NCBI GenBank assembly: GCA_947166515.1
Contig: CAMVEM010000007.1
Span: forward strand, 1 to 35,888
Length of the DNA stretch: 35,888 bases
Direction of reading: 5' to 3'
Source of the DNA: an uncultured Clostridia bacterium
GTDB lineage: Bacteria; Bacillota; Clostridia; Oscillospirales; Ruminococcaceae
Below the pieces are notes generated by a model, which worked only from the letters and a program-made list of their open reading frames with translations, ran no database searches and had not been told where the DNA came from. The position numbers and the translations under genes were made by a program. Positions 9,401 to 16,938 of the stretch are shown here, one piece after another; the stretch's first letter is position 1; each line of letters starts with the position of its first letter.

Positions 9401-11993
9401 TGCTGCCGGTGTCGCTTCTCCAGTTGGGGTAGATCTGTGTTATCTCCAGCGGAATGGATGTCGGGAGGTCTTCCGCAGACAATGTCACCGTGACGGGCTT
9501 TTCGATGTCCGCCGCGCTTATCGTCTTGTAACAGTTGCGGAAGTTTCCGGTCTTTTCCACGATCTTCATGGTAACGCCGAAATTCCATACCTGCATGGAG
9601 AACGTGCCGTCATTATTAACGGTAAGGCTCTTGGTAAGGTCGCTCCACTTGCTTCCGTAGGAGTAGTAGCTCGACGCGTTCAGATATCCAGCGAACGGAT
9701 CCTGCGTAACGGTGAACGTCAGATTGTCCTTGCCGACCTGAGCAAGATTTGTGACCGTGCCGGAGAGGGTAACAAGGCCTATCTTTTTCAGCTCGACATT
9801 AATTGTCTGCGCTTCCTCGGCGACTGTTACCTTTGTCGCTTCGGACAGCGCCACGCCGCAGAAGTTGAGCCAGTTATAGACTGTCTCCCTTTTAGTGTAG
9901 CTGTAATAGTCACGGGGCGTGATCTCATAATAGAAAGACTGGCCGACTAAGGACACGAGATTCGAGAGCATTGCGCCTGTCGAAACCTTCTTATAGCCTT
10001 CGCCTTCCTTCTTATACCATGTTATGGTGTAATCATCGGAAGTGAGAGTGAGGCCTTCCTCGCCGGTGACATTAAGCGTGATGTTGTTCTTTACGCCTGC
10101 GGCGATGTCCTGCGGGGAATTGCCGAAGCCGACAGTTACCTGCGCTTTCTCGATATTGCCGTACTTGTCAACATTATCGCCGGACATTATAACATCGCAG
10201 TAGAGGACTGTCCCGGTATTTACCTTCGGGGAGGTCTTGCCGTAACCTATGCTGTAATAGTCATCGTCATATCCTCCGCCCGCGGCGTCCTTGCTGACAG
10301 TCGAGGACTCATACATGTTGTAATAGCCCTTTGTGTACCAGCATACCGTAAAACCGCCGGTTATCTCCGTCCCGTTTGACCTGGGAACGGCGGTGACTGT
10401 TCCGGTCTGGCCGAGAGCGATATTTACCGCCTGGTTATCCTCGGTGATAGTTACCGAGCCGGTCGCTTCCTTGTAATACTGAACGCCGTCGATCTTCAGA
10501 GCGTCGCCGGGAGTCGCGGTGTAGGTGTATGTAGTGCCGCTCTGTACAGGGAACGGGTTCGATACGGTATAGCCGTATCTGTTTTTCCACACTATCGTTG
10601 TATCGGCGGTGATATCCGCGTCGTCATAGCCCGTCACGGTAACGGTGGGATTGCACAGCTGCGTTATCGTTATCGTGAGAGTGGGGTCGATCGGAGAAGT
10701 GCCGTTGACCTCGCCAGTGTAGTGGAATGTTATCGTGTGCGTACCCGCACCGAGAGAAGAGAGATAATCCTTCTTGATCGTTACGGTGTTGCCGCTTACT
10801 GTGTAGTCTGTGCCGGAAGTAAGCGTTGTCGTTCCGTTTTTGAGAGAATCAAAGGTGAAATCGCCGTCGATCTTTGTAACGCTTGCGTCATTGGCGACGG
10901 GAGCGTTTATCGAGAGAGAGGGCGAACTGAGTGAAGGCTGAGTGACGGTGGGTCCTCCCGAGGAGATCTGGAACTCAACTGCGGGCGCGCGGCGATAAAC
11001 GGTAGATTCATAGGTCGTGCTGTTATACTCGTAAATTTCGAGACCCATTACTACCCACGAACCCTCTGCGAGAGTGATAGGGTCGGGCATTTCGCCGGTG
11101 TTGTCATACCAGTACATATAGCCGGAATTCCATGCGCCGTTCGGCATAAGAACCCGGTCGCCCATTTCCTCCGACCATGACAACGTGTTGATGTAGCCGA
11201 ATTGGGCGGAATAGGGGTCGCCCATGGTTACGGCTGCCTCCGGCCAGATAAAGAAATCCGCTTCATAGAAATAGCCGCTTCTCGGCGTGAGCGTAAGAGC
11301 GTCGCTCCAGCTATAAGCAAGCTCTGCGGTATACGCTCTCATGCCGTAATCCATATCAGCGGTCATATAGGGCATACCGACGAAATAATCCGTTACCGTC
11401 TGCGTTAGTGAGGTCGTCACAACAGTCGTTACATCATAGCCCTGGTTGGTGCTTACCACCTTGTCGATCACAAGCTGATAAGTAACGGTGTCGCCCATGT
11501 TCAGACATGCATCCTTCTTTGTCGTGAAGAAGTCCTTGAGCATACCGTTGTAGCTGCCGCCTGTATTACTGATGCTGTCGCCGAAAGCTCCGGCCATCCA
11601 CATATTGGCAGTGTCGCTCTGTTCAAGCTCTCGGAGGCTATATTCGGTGGTCGTGCCGTTCAACCTGGCATTTTCTTCAAGCATTGACTTGGTTTTTTTC
11701 AGCGTGTACGGCGTAACATAAATATACGCATTGTACTCGCTGTTACCGGACAGGGCTTCAAGTCCTGTTGCTGTCCATTCCATCGAGATAGACGGTTGTC
11801 TGTCAAGCGACCGGAACTCGTAGGTGTCGGGGTCTACCGTCCAGCTGGAATCGGTCATGTGGAACCCGGTTATCGTTACTTTAGGTGACGCTGCGCTTGC
11901 ATTGAATGCCATTTCAGGCAGCAGACCTATCACCATGGCGATACAGAGTATCCAGCTTAATATTGCCTTTCCTGTTCGTTTGAATGTGAACAT
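3483..11993 (-). CDS. Giant secreted multidomain protein (2836 aa), function unknown
   Basis: I chose the ATG at 11993 because it has an AAGGAG site 8 nt upstream and opens a signal peptide (FKRTGK, hydrophobic stretch, ASA-type cleavage near residue 35). A longer in-frame ATG at 12125 sits only about 5 nt from the predicted transcription start. Residues about 40-1450 are beta-rich Ig-like and carboxypeptidase-regulatory-like repeats with many aromatic residues. Residues about 1490-1540 and 1730-1890 are helical or coiled coil. A GSGGSG-type linker near 1910 precedes a module ending in WLPVMPVQL...NIPLVS, then a Big_5/SbsA-like Ig domain at about 2054-2147. Residues 2158-2836 look like beta-solenoid modules in three degenerate copies. 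No LPxTG, dockerin, SLH or catalytic motif was seen, so retention at the surface is unexplained. Adhesion or a structural role is only a guess. Confidence 0.8.
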   Translation of the reverse strand: MFTFKRTGKAILSWILCIAMVIGLLPEMAFNASAASPKVTITGFHMTDSSWTVDPDTYEFRSLDRQPSISMEWTATGLEALSGNSEYNAYIYVTPYTLKKTKSMLEENARLNGTTTEYSLRELEQSDTANMWMAGAFGDSISNTGGSYNGMLKDFFTTKKDACLNMGDTVTYQLVIDKVVSTNQGYDVTTVVTTSLTQTVTDYFVGMPYMTADMDYGMRAYTAELAYSWSDALTLTPRSGYFYEADFFIWPEAAVTMGDPYSAQFGYINTLSWSEEMGDRVLMPNGAWNSGYMYWYDNTGEMPDPITLAEGSWVVMGLEIYEYNSTTYESTVYRRAPAVEFQISSGGPTVTQPSLSSPSLSINAPVANDASVTKIDGDFTFDSLKNGTTTLTSGTDYTVSGNTVTIKKDYLSSLGAGTHTITFHYTGEVNGTSPIDPTLTITITQLCNPTVTVTGYDDADITADTTIVWKNRYGYTVSNPFPVQSGTTYTYTATPGDALKIDGVQYYKEATGSVTITEDNQAVNIALGQTGTVTAVPRSNGTEITGGFTVCWYTKGYYNMYESSTVSKDAAGGGYDDDYYSIGYGKTSPKVNTGTVLYCDVIMSGDNVDKYGNIEKAQVTVGFGNSPQDIAAGVKNNITLNVTGEEGLTLTSDDYTITWYKKEGEGYKKVSTGAMLSNLVSLVGQSFYYEITPRDYYSYTKRETVYNWLNFCGVALSEATKVTVAEEAQTINVELKKIGLVTLSGTVTNLAQVGKDNLTFTVTQDPFAGYLNASSYYSYGSKWSDLTKSLTVNNDGTFSMQVWNFGVTMKIVEKTGNFRNCYKTISAADIEKPVTVTLSAEDLPTSIPLEITQIYPNWRSDTGSSTQELYIGSWSSNEGIFNDMVFTLTNTTKGAVIDPSLYNVTISEVQFTGDVSAVIEMGDTLTLSYTIDEIAGEVAQTSDSVKVLKDYYLTNLDWEDRCFNLSYKDYGNIYYTSPDGYTRHLIGAYDANGELVASTNDSYSGWVNSVPAGTYTVVNVKANNWFSLPATLEGFDVLSESEYLKKTGVVVQNGVCTTVNFGASPDVGSHPAFTENSKFGEDTVKTTAEEWALVKLAYEVDPAMAKANPGAQYAITVNVGTGYAGTDTTPIVPRYEARGYGDVRRDKYISLYCDNKLTESTVKINQRDAWHLQALKGFTLYTDKTSGVIWFYLQAAKGGDFNITAQGARVNEYSQEVNVQSFGNMTLSVSAASGELNINSDYLLISGKKAYKNNAWLYTTPDCESELYMDGVKIARYRTSGTGIAYFTFQITDSKVGSENISTFLAKDPAWTAAGEHELYAITTKNGTETRSATTTITAVTEQNFTPAVIRCVDVKLISDNENDPFSGRISNLFDTYSDYSGVRYISNYYYSLNDQGNVFTYEFTATVPDGNNVDSMYITVTGQDGEEYITELKRDGDTNKFVGSVSGEKFLFTNWSVSVKSKADITIKGDYIGDEDAFLAAYGNVKINDPETGAEMTVTQYYQQEYDKLANTYLEEQEKLVQDRQEVLDIFFEGLKQFDDMLEGKNFDYSTYDGSEESMKALQEHFGIYETTYLDDDGNPTVPDSLWKPVQKTNKVVWPNGQIIWTDETFLPYAETIGSDGRIIRATTTEEVDPTTRHLICVQYAVAFPLEGVEGDKGYVYMQGIDCGEVSIDVPAMSIAAQIYPYNAGDVLQKLGKGGDGFKWPTMSKAGIKSLGNSGNILNAIHKKVVGTQTQYAKSLAGIRAGLNVGYQWEHRQQTKAEINAQTAIDGLIDSGKLSGDDLDLAKDIKNDIDAICKATDTADFATAMKIMMEKINIVAESLNEVKDTVNDLIENGFKDYLKQQAIDEAREAIEDKTGITIPTDLKEACCALLEVYASGKLSEAEKRAIELYLKTQALAKKTHTRIPNDASGSGGSGVTGRSSGGSVRATHDPEGIIYEAVLSNPVEGATATLYERDLTTGDVSQWNAEEYGQLNPQVTTNAGWYQWFVPEGEWQVRVTAPEGSGLSDNTSADNAAANLDDGSTAGWLPVMPVQLGINIPLVSKNAPTVKSVTAAEDGIEIEFSLYMDVKTLTDDVFTLTLGGENVPFTVSFVNLDNDPLDPNNKSYASKVKLIPAAGLKAGKTYAVAVRSGVKAYNDKLLAADYSSEVRTEGPQIDGTEITIGADKDFKTINDALTEINKLIKAKTADNAYVFVVDEGNIEAKAVTLPKSDIKFAITGGKFTMKSPTITANSDLSLWCAIEPEKAGKTITVKAAADKKVVVYGLAIETGTLTLSGTKTSEFVFDTGSGLRVLSFSGANAQIAKGTTIELDNGKFIPVTLTGDGVINAREASTVTITDAVNADIILNQYLGKKASVLLPKLTIGTVGTVKLTVNDPDGELADISGMTVINLSKNDTVAGIDQKITIVNTIGEGEDALPLSAVQYKKEVRAEYLDALTLTIDGKDSNYSSFEKIGDAMAANAKTNAQSVYTIKLNVATSLTKLTLPSKAASLTIDGNGKALTFIGVTSLAPKYAFTLKDITIKALTKAGADSAFTVNSTTGNTVINALGFDGKTLSIKGGSKNTLTLGACAPVDTLSGFETIMLEAPLTVTKTLTATNITLNAGADLTIGTGAAATVKKILRGTDGAKITLADSYKSLTLSGSVEGEKIKLVSAKTLEDKVIIKSKLDLSGKFDISGIAPVPQGDYTYDLITKSGSVYLKAYTIDLNGKKYAFWEDAINAINSGTTDYELSLLADVNIGGALKVPAKGKFASLTIIGNGNKLTFTGTSASLKGTTTFSNIKLNAVKVVKGTETPVAYKFTVPKGSTLTFENVTSFAPVTATGGTVNGEVTLINAA

Positions 11994-12031
11994 TTTATCA
12001 ACTCCTTCTGATAGAAAATTATATATGTCAA

Positions 12032-12062
12032 GACCCTTACGCCGAAGCGATAAGATCAGGTC
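12032..12062 (-). promoter_or_regulatory. Stable hairpin in the 5' leader of the giant protein gene
   Basis: The leader from about 12130 to 11994 is about 137 nt. Within it, 12062-12032 folds on the minus strand into a hairpin with a GACC/GGTC base, a CTTA-CGC/GCG-TAAG upper stem with one bulge, and a UUCG-type tetraloop. It does not match the c-di-GMP-I or -II riboswitch consensus I know. It may only stabilise the mRNA. Confidence 0.35.
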
Positions 12063-12136
12063 GCCGTTTATTACTGTTTTGCACCCATTAAGGCTGCGAA
12101 AAGAGCAAAAGGGTAAAAAACGCACACTATACCTTC

Positions 12137-12165
12137 ATTATAAACACAGTTTGTTATCAAGTCAA
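12137..12165 (-). promoter_or_regulatory. Near-consensus promoter of the giant protein gene
   Basis: On the minus strand TTGACT (12165-12160) and TATAAT (12142-12137) have a 17-bp spacer. The start point would be near 12130. This places the ATG at 12125 almost at the transcript end and supports the downstream start at 11993. Confidence 0.85.
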
Positions 12166-12172
12166 TACTTTT

Positions 12173-12206
12173 GGAGCAAGCGGTAGTAAATCCGGCGCAA
12201 GCGGTA
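12173..12206 (-). promoter_or_regulatory. Two direct repeats, 21-bp period, upstream of the -35: candidate regulator site
   Basis: On the minus strand TACCGCTTGC occurs at 12206-12197 and again at 12185-12176. The match extends to 13 bp with one mismatch (12206-12194 and 12185-12173). The period is 21 bp, two helical turns, and the nearer copy ends 7 bp before the -35 hexamer. Spaced direct repeats here are typical of activator or response-regulator sites. The half-site and spacing are reminiscent of LytTR-family targets, which is inference. Confidence 0.55.
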
Positions 12207-12248
12207 TTGTCTTTCAGCTGTCTTTTTTCTTGACAAAAAACTCGCTGC

Positions 12249-12287
12249 AAAAAGAAAACAGACGAATATTTCAGAAACATTCGCCTG
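12249..12287 (-). terminator. Intrinsic terminator after the membrane hybrid kinase
   Basis: Arms 12279-12287 and 12259-12267 form a 9-bp stem (one G-T). Read on the minus strand they are followed by TTTTCTTTTT (12258-12249). This separates the kinase transcript from the promoter of the giant protein gene. Confidence 0.8.
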
Positions 12288-12345
12288 ATAACTGCTTATT
12301 TTATCCGCGTCTCCCATTCAACACGCCGAAAAAACGCCCTTACCA

Positions 12346-14676
12346 TTACAATATCCGGTTTATCGCCGCGACAGTTTCATCATACAGAGCCATAAGCTCT
12401 CCGTGTTTACTGCGGACAAACTCCGCGTCGCCGTTCTTTGAGGCGGCTTCAAGAGCCTTCGCCTTTCGGGATAATTCCGTCGCTCCGACAGTCAGCGACG
12501 TGCTTTTGAGCGCGTGTACCAGCACCGAATAACCCGCCACATCGCCGGCTTTGTACATTTCGGCGATATTGGCGATCTTTACCGGTGCCGACTTTGCGAA
12601 GTCACCGAGCATTTCAATGTAGAAACCTGCGTCGTGCGCACAATAACCCAGACCCGATTCTACCGCAAATCCCTTTTCCGCAAGAGCTTCAAGCTTCTGC
12701 TCGTTGCCCTCACCGGTACTTTCGGAGCCCTGTGAACCGTCCTCGGGAGCGAACTCAAGCACCTCGAACTCATCTTCTCCGGCCACAGTCACAGATACGT
12801 TGTCGTCGTTCTCATGAGCGGTTGACGTTTCATCGCGTTCCTCTATGATCTCTGCGGGCAGATATCTGCGCAGCTTGCTTCCGAGCGACGGTATCTCGAT
12901 AGGCTTTGACAGATAATCGGTAAACCCTGCATTCAGATAGCTTTCCTTAGCGCCTGCGATAGCGTTTGCTGTCAGAGCTATAACAACTGTGTTATCCGGT
13001 ATAAGATCCTCCTCACGTAGCTTCGCCAGAGTCTCTATACCGTCCATTACAGGCATCATGTGGTCGAGGAACACTATATCGTACCGCTTTTCGCGCATTG
13101 CGCGCAGAGCCTCGGCTCCGGACACCGCAAGGTCCGGCACGATGCCGCTCAGTCCGAGCAGCCCCTTTGCAACCTTCAGGTTCATCTCGTTGTCATCGAC
13201 CACGAGCACCGATGCCTTCGGTGCGTAAATGCCGATAATGTCACCGCTGTGTTCGGAACTGTTCGCAGCACGCTCCGAATAATCGCCCATGGGCTCCTCA
13301 TTCGTGACTTCCTGCCGTATCGTGAACGAGAATTCAGAGCCCTCACCATAGGTGCTGGACACTTTAAGCTCGCTTCCCATCATTCCGAGCAGTCCGGCAA
13401 CTATCGACATACCGAGGCCGGTGCCTTCGATGTTGCGGTTTCTTATCTCGTCAAGTCTCTCGAACGACTCGAAAAGCTTCTTCATGTCCTCCTGCCTTAT
13501 GCCTATGCCGGTATCCTTCACAGACACGCAGATCAGCACATCTCCGCCTTCCCTTCCGGTATTCTTCACGGACAGTGTCACGCTTCCTCTCTCGGTGTAC
13601 TTTACGGCGTTTGTTAGCAGGTTCATAACTACCTGTGAAAAACGCACATCGTCGCCTTTGAGTCCCGACGGTATGCTCTCGTCGATATCTACCCTGAATT
13701 CAAGTCCCTTCTCCTTGGCACGGTTGCTGACCGAGTTGACAAGATTGTTTACAAATGCCGCTGTATCATATTCAACGGGAATGATCTCCATTTTGCCGTC
13801 CTCGATCTTTGAGAAGTCAAGTATGCTGTTTATCAGATAAAGCAGAGTTCTGCCCGCCGAGCTTATATTCTCGGAATAACCGATTATCTCTTTGTCGTGC
13901 GACTTATGCAGTATCATCTCGTTCATTCCGAGCACAGCGTTTATCGGTGTGCGTATCTCATGCGACATCTGCGCAAGGAAGTGTCCCTTGGCTTTTTCCG
14001 CAGCTACAGCGGCTGATACGGCATCCCTGAGCTTTTCCTCATACTCTTCCTGTGCGAGAGTCGAAACGTGATGATTTATCATAGCGAACGAGTTCACGAG
14101 CGCAGAACACAGGAACAGGACCGGATAGCGTTCAATGAATATCTGTGAGTAATGCTCAGTCATATGTTCTCTCAGCGGAGTATAGAACAGCACCACAAAA
14201 AGTATCTCATAATAAACTGACATAGATATACCATACATTGCGCCGCCCAGATAGCTTATCGCAGTCGGTACGATCAGTGTCCAGAGAATAGCAAAGCCCT
14301 CGTTATTGCCGCTCACTGCATAGTATGTAAATATGAAGACACATACCACCATAGCTGAAATGATAGCCGCGAGCAGGTTTCTGAAAAACTTTGTGCTTAT
14401 ACTTATAACCACTCCCGAAAGAACTATCGCAGCTGTTGTGAACGTCATAAAGCCACGATCCTGCACTATGTTCATAATTGTTGTGATACTGCCGATCACA
14501 GCCATTATCACGCCTAACACTGCACAGACGTCCAGGTGATGCTCCAGACGTTTACCCGTGTACAGCGGCTTTTTAAGCAGCCTGATAACATTTTTTGCCT
14601 TATCTTTTATCATAACTCTTTCAGCACTGATCCGTGCTGTCCCCCCTGTAAATGTCAGGCCTGCAATGTCGGGCAC
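12346..14676 (-). CDS. Membrane hybrid histidine kinase (HisKA-HATPase-REC-Hpt)
   Basis: This encodes 776 aa from a GTG at 14676; an ATG at 14613 (755 aa) is an alternative. Neither has a strong ribosome binding site, so the start is uncertain. About six transmembrane segments at residues 48-205 form an uncharacterised membrane sensor. A coiled linker leads to HisKA (QMSHEIRTP, H239), an HATPase domain (DTGIGI, GTGLGM), a receiver (FLDHMMP, D538) and a C-terminal Hpt domain (VHALKSTS, H721). All phosphorelay residues are present, but no separate DNA-binding response regulator is encoded nearby. Its HisKA core (RTPI-AVLGMNEMIL) closely resembles that of the FIST kinase on the other side of the giant gene, so the two kinases look paralogous. 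It lies 67 bp after fbp with no terminator seen between, so it may be co-transcribed with fbp. Confidence 0.87.
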   Translation of the reverse strand: MPDIAGLTFTGGTARISAERVMIKDKAKNVIRLLKKPLYTGKRLEHHLDVCAVLGVIMAVIGSITTIMNIVQDRGFMTFTTAAIVLSGVVISISTKFFRNLLAAIISAMVVCVFIFTYYAVSGNNEGFAILWTLIVPTAISYLGGAMYGISMSVYYEILFVVLFYTPLREHMTEHYSQIFIERYPVLFLCSALVNSFAMINHHVSTLAQEEYEEKLRDAVSAAVAAEKAKGHFLAQMSHEIRTPINAVLGMNEMILHKSHDKEIIGYSENISSAGRTLLYLINSILDFSKIEDGKMEIIPVEYDTAAFVNNLVNSVSNRAKEKGLEFRVDIDESIPSGLKGDDVRFSQVVMNLLTNAVKYTERGSVTLSVKNTGREGGDVLICVSVKDTGIGIRQEDMKKLFESFERLDEIRNRNIEGTGLGMSIVAGLLGMMGSELKVSSTYGEGSEFSFTIRQEVTNEEPMGDYSERAANSSEHSGDIIGIYAPKASVLVVDDNEMNLKVAKGLLGLSGIVPDLAVSGAEALRAMREKRYDIVFLDHMMPVMDGIETLAKLREEDLIPDNTVVIALTANAIAGAKESYLNAGFTDYLSKPIEIPSLGSKLRRYLPAEIIEERDETSTAHENDDNVSVTVAGEDEFEVLEFAPEDGSQGSESTGEGNEQKLEALAEKGFAVESGLGYCAHDAGFYIEMLGDFAKSAPVKIANIAEMYKAGDVAGYSVLVHALKSTSLTVGATELSRKAKALEAASKNGDAEFVRSKHGELMALYDETVAAINRIL

Positions 14677-14743
14677 CGCTTCACTGCCTGACGAACTCAG
14701 TTCCCGCTCGTGATCATAAACGCAGGAAAATATAAATTCCTCT

Positions 14744-16687
14744 TTAATCCTTCACTCTGTGCTGGCTTTCCTTTATCTCGCCGGAACGGTAAGCGACCAG
14801 AAGCTCGCGCAGTTCGTTTATCTGTTCAAGTATCTCGCGCCCTCTGTCGGTGTCGGAAATGTTTGCGCGGCGATCAAGGCGCTCCACAAGATGAATGTTC
14901 GGCGTATGCTCGCTCTCACCCGCGATGAATGGATAATGCTCCGCAAGGTTAAGACTGTGCGAATCGAATATCAGCGTATAGCCCGCGATGCCGGTAGTCT
15001 TCTGATACGCTTTCGAGATGCCGCCGTCTATGACGAACAGCCGCCCCTCCGCCTTGACAGGTTGTTCGCCGTTCTTGATCTTTACCGGGACATGGCCGTT
15101 GATGATGTGACCTTTGTCCACGTCTCCGACAAACAGCCCGAGCAGCTTTCTGCACATCTCAGGTTTTTCCGCAAAAGTGTAGTACGAGTTGTAATGCTCC
15201 TCGTGCAGCTCCTTGTCATCAAGAAAATACCGTTCGAAGAACGCCATTTTGTCCTTGCCGTAAAGCGGGGACTTCGACCCGCACCACAGGTACAGCATGA
15301 AGTCGCGCGCGTATTCCTTTTCCGCACCGCTGTGCAGGAAATACGCCTTGTTCACGATATCGTCGAGCTTGTCGAGAAGCTCGCGTCCGCTGTATTCCGC
15401 AACGTCTATCCAGAGGCTCTGATAGTCTCCGTTTTCGTCGAGCGGTATGCAGCCGTGGAACATGACGTTTCCGTTGCATATCTTGTACATCGAGCCGTGA
15501 GCATACAGGAAGCGTATGTGACGGTGCAGCTTCTCGCTGTGGCGGAATGACGCGGAGAGCACTGACATTAGCTCGCGCTCGCCGTCGGATAGTTTAAGCG
15601 GGTCGTCAGGGTCAACTGTCGGGAAGCTGCTGTCCTTCAGCTTGTATATTTTGCCGTTTATCTCAACTGTTCCGTTCGTAAAGTTGACATGCTTGAATAC
15701 TACCCGGCCGCGCATTTCCCACTCCGGGTACTTCTCCATTAGCTGGCCTTCGAGTTTGAGCTGTATCACAGTTATCGCCTTGTGCATCTTCGCGACGAGC
15801 TTTGTGTCAACAGGGTCGTAGACGTTGTCGTCGAGCGTGCTCGGCATAAAGATCGCGCAGTCGTCGTCCTTGTAGGTCTCGGCTGCGAAAACTGCGAGAG
15901 CGCGGAGATTGAGCCCGTAGCCGTCCTCCAGAATATCGAAGTTGTTATAGCGCATGGAGATGCGGATAACATTGGCAATAAGCGCCTGATTTCCCGCAGC
16001 CGCACCCATCCACGAAATGTCGTGATTGCCCCACTGAATATCGATGTCATGGAACTTCATCAGCTCGTCCATTATGATATCCGCGCGGGGTCCGCGGTCG
16101 TAGATATCGCCGATAATATGAAGCATATCTATCGAGAGAGACTGTATCGTCCTGCACAGGGACGCGATAAAGCTCTCGGCAATTCCCGTTTCGAGGATCG
16201 TGTTTATGATCTCGTCATAGTAAAAATCCTTGTTCACATCGTCTGTAACATTAAGCAGCTCGTCGAGAATGTACACCATATCCTCGGGTATGCTTTTGCG
16301 GACGCGGGAACGGGTATATTTTGCGGAAACAGCTTCAAGCACTATGATAAGGCGGTAGATTGTGAGACTGCGCCATTCATCGTCGATATCACCCGAAGCC
16401 GTGAGCCGTTTCAGCTCCTTATCAGGGTAATATATAAGAGTAGCGAGACGCTCACGCTCGGCGTTCGGGACAGTCTTGCCGAGCACCATGTCGATCTTGT
16501 TCTTTATCATTCCCGACGCGCTTCTGAGCATGTGGAGGAACGCCTCGTATTCCCCGTGCATATCGCTGAAAAAGTATTCGGTGCCTTTCGGAAGACTCCG
16601 GACAGCGGAAAGATTGACCATTTCAGCAGCTACGCTCTCTATCGTCGGATATTCTTTTGCAAGCAGTTCGAGATACCTTCTGTCCAT
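14744..16687 (-). CDS. fbp: Fructose-1,6-bisphosphatase, class III (Firmicutes type)
   Basis: This 647-aa cytosolic enzyme hydrolyses fructose 1,6-bisphosphate to fructose 6-phosphate in gluconeogenesis. I chose the ATG at 16687 because GGAGG precedes it by 6 nt; an in-frame ATG at 16702 has a poorer site. The metallophosphatase motifs are present: FFSDMHGEY (D42, H44), GDIYDRGP (D194, D197), WGNHDISW (N221, H222), and later NGHVPVK and DGGIS. The length matches the family's usual 640-670 aa. It has its own minus-strand promoter and is divergent from the GH130 gene. Confidence 0.95.
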   Translation of the reverse strand: MDRRYLELLAKEYPTIESVAAEMVNLSAVRSLPKGTEYFFSDMHGEYEAFLHMLRSASGMIKNKIDMVLGKTVPNAERERLATLIYYPDKELKRLTASGDIDDEWRSLTIYRLIIVLEAVSAKYTRSRVRKSIPEDMVYILDELLNVTDDVNKDFYYDEIINTILETGIAESFIASLCRTIQSLSIDMLHIIGDIYDRGPRADIIMDELMKFHDIDIQWGNHDISWMGAAAGNQALIANVIRISMRYNNFDILEDGYGLNLRALAVFAAETYKDDDCAIFMPSTLDDNVYDPVDTKLVAKMHKAITVIQLKLEGQLMEKYPEWEMRGRVVFKHVNFTNGTVEINGKIYKLKDSSFPTVDPDDPLKLSDGERELMSVLSASFRHSEKLHRHIRFLYAHGSMYKICNGNVMFHGCIPLDENGDYQSLWIDVAEYSGRELLDKLDDIVNKAYFLHSGAEKEYARDFMLYLWCGSKSPLYGKDKMAFFERYFLDDKELHEEHYNSYYTFAEKPEMCRKLLGLFVGDVDKGHIINGHVPVKIKNGEQPVKAEGRLFVIDGGISKAYQKTTGIAGYTLIFDSHSLNLAEHYPFIAGESEHTPNIHLVERLDRRANISDTDRGREILEQINELRELLVAYRSGEIKESQHRVKD

Positions 16688-16795
16688 ATAAGCCCTCCGC
16701 ATTGACTCTTTCTTCTCAGATCGGCAGCGTATATCGCGCTGTCAGATCATATCCGAAGCTGAATTCCGACCTGAGCGCCGGGATATTCCAACAAG

Positions 16796-16824
16796 ATTAT
16801 ATCATATAACAGATTCGTTTTCAA
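16796..16824 (-). promoter_or_regulatory. Promoter of fbp
   Basis: On the minus strand TTGAAA (16824-16819) and TATAAT (16801-16796) have a 17-bp spacer. The start is near 16789, giving a leader of about 100 nt in which I recognise no known riboswitch. Confidence 0.75.
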
Positions 16825-16870
16825 TAGCTAAAACGTCATAATCGGAGCTTTTTTTATTTCGGATTATTAA

Positions 16871-16899
16871 TTGACTCTGTATGTGAATTGTGTTATAAT
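16871..16899 (+). promoter_or_regulatory. Promoter of the GH130 gene
   Basis: TTGACT (16871-16876) and TATAAT (16894-16899) have a 17-bp spacer. The gene starts at 16939 behind GGAAAGGA. The promoter is back-to-back with that of fbp, with 46 bp between the two -35 hexamers. Confidence 0.85.
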
Positions 16900-16938
16900 A
16901 TTAAAAAGCAAAAGGCAGCGCCGGAAAGGACTTGAAAA

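Noticed and set aside
8784-9950. 388-codon plus-strand open frame
   Set aside because: It is a shadow of the giant protein gene. It has no ribosome binding site or recognisable motif and results from codon bias on the other strand.
11994-12125. N-terminal 44-residue extension of the giant protein from an ATG at 12125
   Set aside because: The predicted transcript starts near 12130, there is no ribosome binding site, and a signal peptide with a strong site begins at 11993.
12001-12130. Possible c-di-GMP riboswitch before the giant gene
   Set aside because: This was attractive given the c-di-GMP enzymes nearby, but the conserved core segments of the GEMM-I and class II riboswitches are absent.
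14640-14680. Hairpin between fbp and the membrane kinase as a terminator
   Set aside because: The stem has no following T run and overlaps the likely start of the kinase gene.
15782-16705. 307-codon plus-strand open frame, and a similar one at 14759-15550
   Set aside because: Both lie antisense to fbp, which has all family motifs.
16838-16867. ATAATC...GATTAT inverted repeat just upstream of the GH130 promoter
   Set aside because: Six AT-rich base pairs 18 bp apart is too weak to separate from chance without comparison to related strains.
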